Source: Kiritimatiellia bacterium (GTDB lineage: Bacteria > Verrucomicrobiota > Kiritimatiellia > RFP12 > UBA1067). From it: a stretch of DNA of 5,095 bases. The notes beneath the pieces were generated by a model. It had not been told where the DNA came from, searched no databases, and saw only the letters and a program-made list of their open reading frames with translations. Made by a program: the position numbers and the translations under genes. The stretch covers positions 1-5,095 of the forward strand of contig JAGCJE010000228.1 in the NCBI GenBank assembly GCA_017648225.1, in the 5' to 3' direction. Positions 4,611 to 5,095 of the stretch are shown here, in pieces (position 1 is the stretch's first letter; each line of letters begins with the position of its first letter).

Positions 4611-5095
4611 ATGTTGACATGGATGGATTCTTTGCGTAACCGCTCGCTTATGCGTTTGGCGTCGTTCGCCGACGAGGAGATGCTCAATCTCGTCGATCTC
4701 GCCGCCCAGCTTAAGGCCCGCCGCGCGGCCGGCGTCAGGGGCGATCTTCTCAAACGCAAGAATATCGCGCTCATTTTCGAGAAGTCTTCGACCCGTACAC
4801 GCAACTCGTCCATCATCGCCGTGCGCGATGAAGGCGGCGGCGCCGAATATCTGACGCGCCCCGACATCCACTTCGGAAAGAAGGAGTCGGTTAAGGATAC
4901 CGCCCGCGTTCTCGGCCGCATCTACGACGGAATTCTTTTTCGCGGATTTTCCCAGAAAACCTGCGAAGAGCTCGCTGAATATTCCGGCGTTCCCGTCTGG
5001 AACGGTCTTACCGACGATTATCATCCGACCCAGATTCTCGCCGATCTTCTGACGATAAAGGAGACGTTCGGCTCACTTAAGGACTGCACGGTCGC
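4611..5095 (+). CDS. argF: Ornithine carbamoyltransferase, N-terminal part (runs off window)
   Basis: The first 161 residues of an ornithine carbamoyltransferase are present; the 3' part lies beyond the window. The enzyme makes L-citrulline from ornithine and carbamoyl phosphate in arginine biosynthesis, or runs in reverse in the arginine deiminase pathway (arcB). The carbamoyl-phosphate loop STRTR is at 60-64. KKESVKDTARVLGRIYDG (90-107), FRGF (110-113), VPVWNGLTDDYHPTQILAD (127-145) and HPTQ (138-141) follow in family order. Immediately after STRTR the usual C-[AS]-F-E is replaced by NSSI, which is unusual. The start ATG has the ribosome site AGAAGG (4596-4601) 9 bases upstream and directly follows rsmE, suggesting cotranscription. 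Anabolic argF and catabolic arcB cannot be told apart from this half. The ornithine-binding SMG motif would be beyond the window, so a related carbamoyltransferase is not fully excluded. Confidence 0.88.
   Translation, partial: MLTWMDSLRNRSLMRLASFADEEMLNLVDLAAQLKARRAAGVRGDLLKRKNIALIFEKSSTRTRNSSIIAVRDEGGGAEYLTRPDIHFGKKESVKDTARVLGRIYDGILFRGFSQKTCEELAEYSGVPVWNGLTDDYHPTQILADLLTIKETFGSLKDCTV

Noticed and set aside
4451..5024. Two overlapping minus-strand ORFs opposite rsmE and argF
   Set aside because: They are antisense to the GPEGGW and STRTR/HPTQ motif regions of real genes, and neither has a ribosome site or family resemblance.

Overview
This window is bacterial chromosomal DNA with tightly packed genes, all on the + strand. 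It carries housekeeping and salvage genes: a TrpB2-type tryptophan synthase beta chain, a purine nucleoside phosphorylase, a XerC/XerD-type recombinase, the 16S rRNA methyltransferase RsmE and an ornithine carbamoyltransferase. There are no phage genes, transposase genes or CRISPR arrays. Base composition is moderately GC-rich in the genes and AT-rich around the promoters. The organism cannot be fixed from this sequence. A solitary TrpB2, a divergent RsmE subtype and leaderless-looking starts would suit a non-model, possibly anaerobic Gram-negative lineage such as Synergistota or Lentisphaerota/Verrucomicrobiota, but that is only a guess.

Layout. Positions 1-130 are the 3' end of a DUF1287-type gene. 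Positions 131-689 have no long gene but are full of signals. These are a short GGGGA/TCCCC hairpin (162-174), a 199-base element bounded by a perfect 16-bp inverted repeat (213-411), an operator-like palindrome (440-461), a near-consensus promoter with an extended -10 (479-507), and a complete tryptophan attenuator. The attenuator holds a 19-codon leader peptide with three consecutive Trp codons (515-574), competing antiterminator pairings, and a terminator hairpin (623-650). The attenuator lies directly upstream of trpB2 (690-2057). punA (2071-2889) and xerD (2886-3785) follow in the same apparent operon, with punA and xerD overlapping by 4 bases. A second promoter (3826-3855) then drives rsmE (3862-4608) and argF (4611 to the window end).

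How it works together. When charged tRNA-Trp is scarce, a ribosome should stall on the three leader Trp codons. That would free bases 576-585 to pair with 625-634, disrupt the terminator and turn on TrpB2, which can make tryptophan from indole and serine (or phosphoserine). No trpA is visible here, so indole salvage is the likeliest role. Because no terminator or promoter is evident between trpB2, punA and xerD, the same switch may also influence purine salvage and chromosome-dimer resolution.

The most noteworthy points are three. A trp attenuator precedes a standalone TrpB2. The leader peptide appears to start exactly at the predicted transcription start, as in the Sinorhizobium meliloti trpL system. 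The 213-411 structured element is unexplained.
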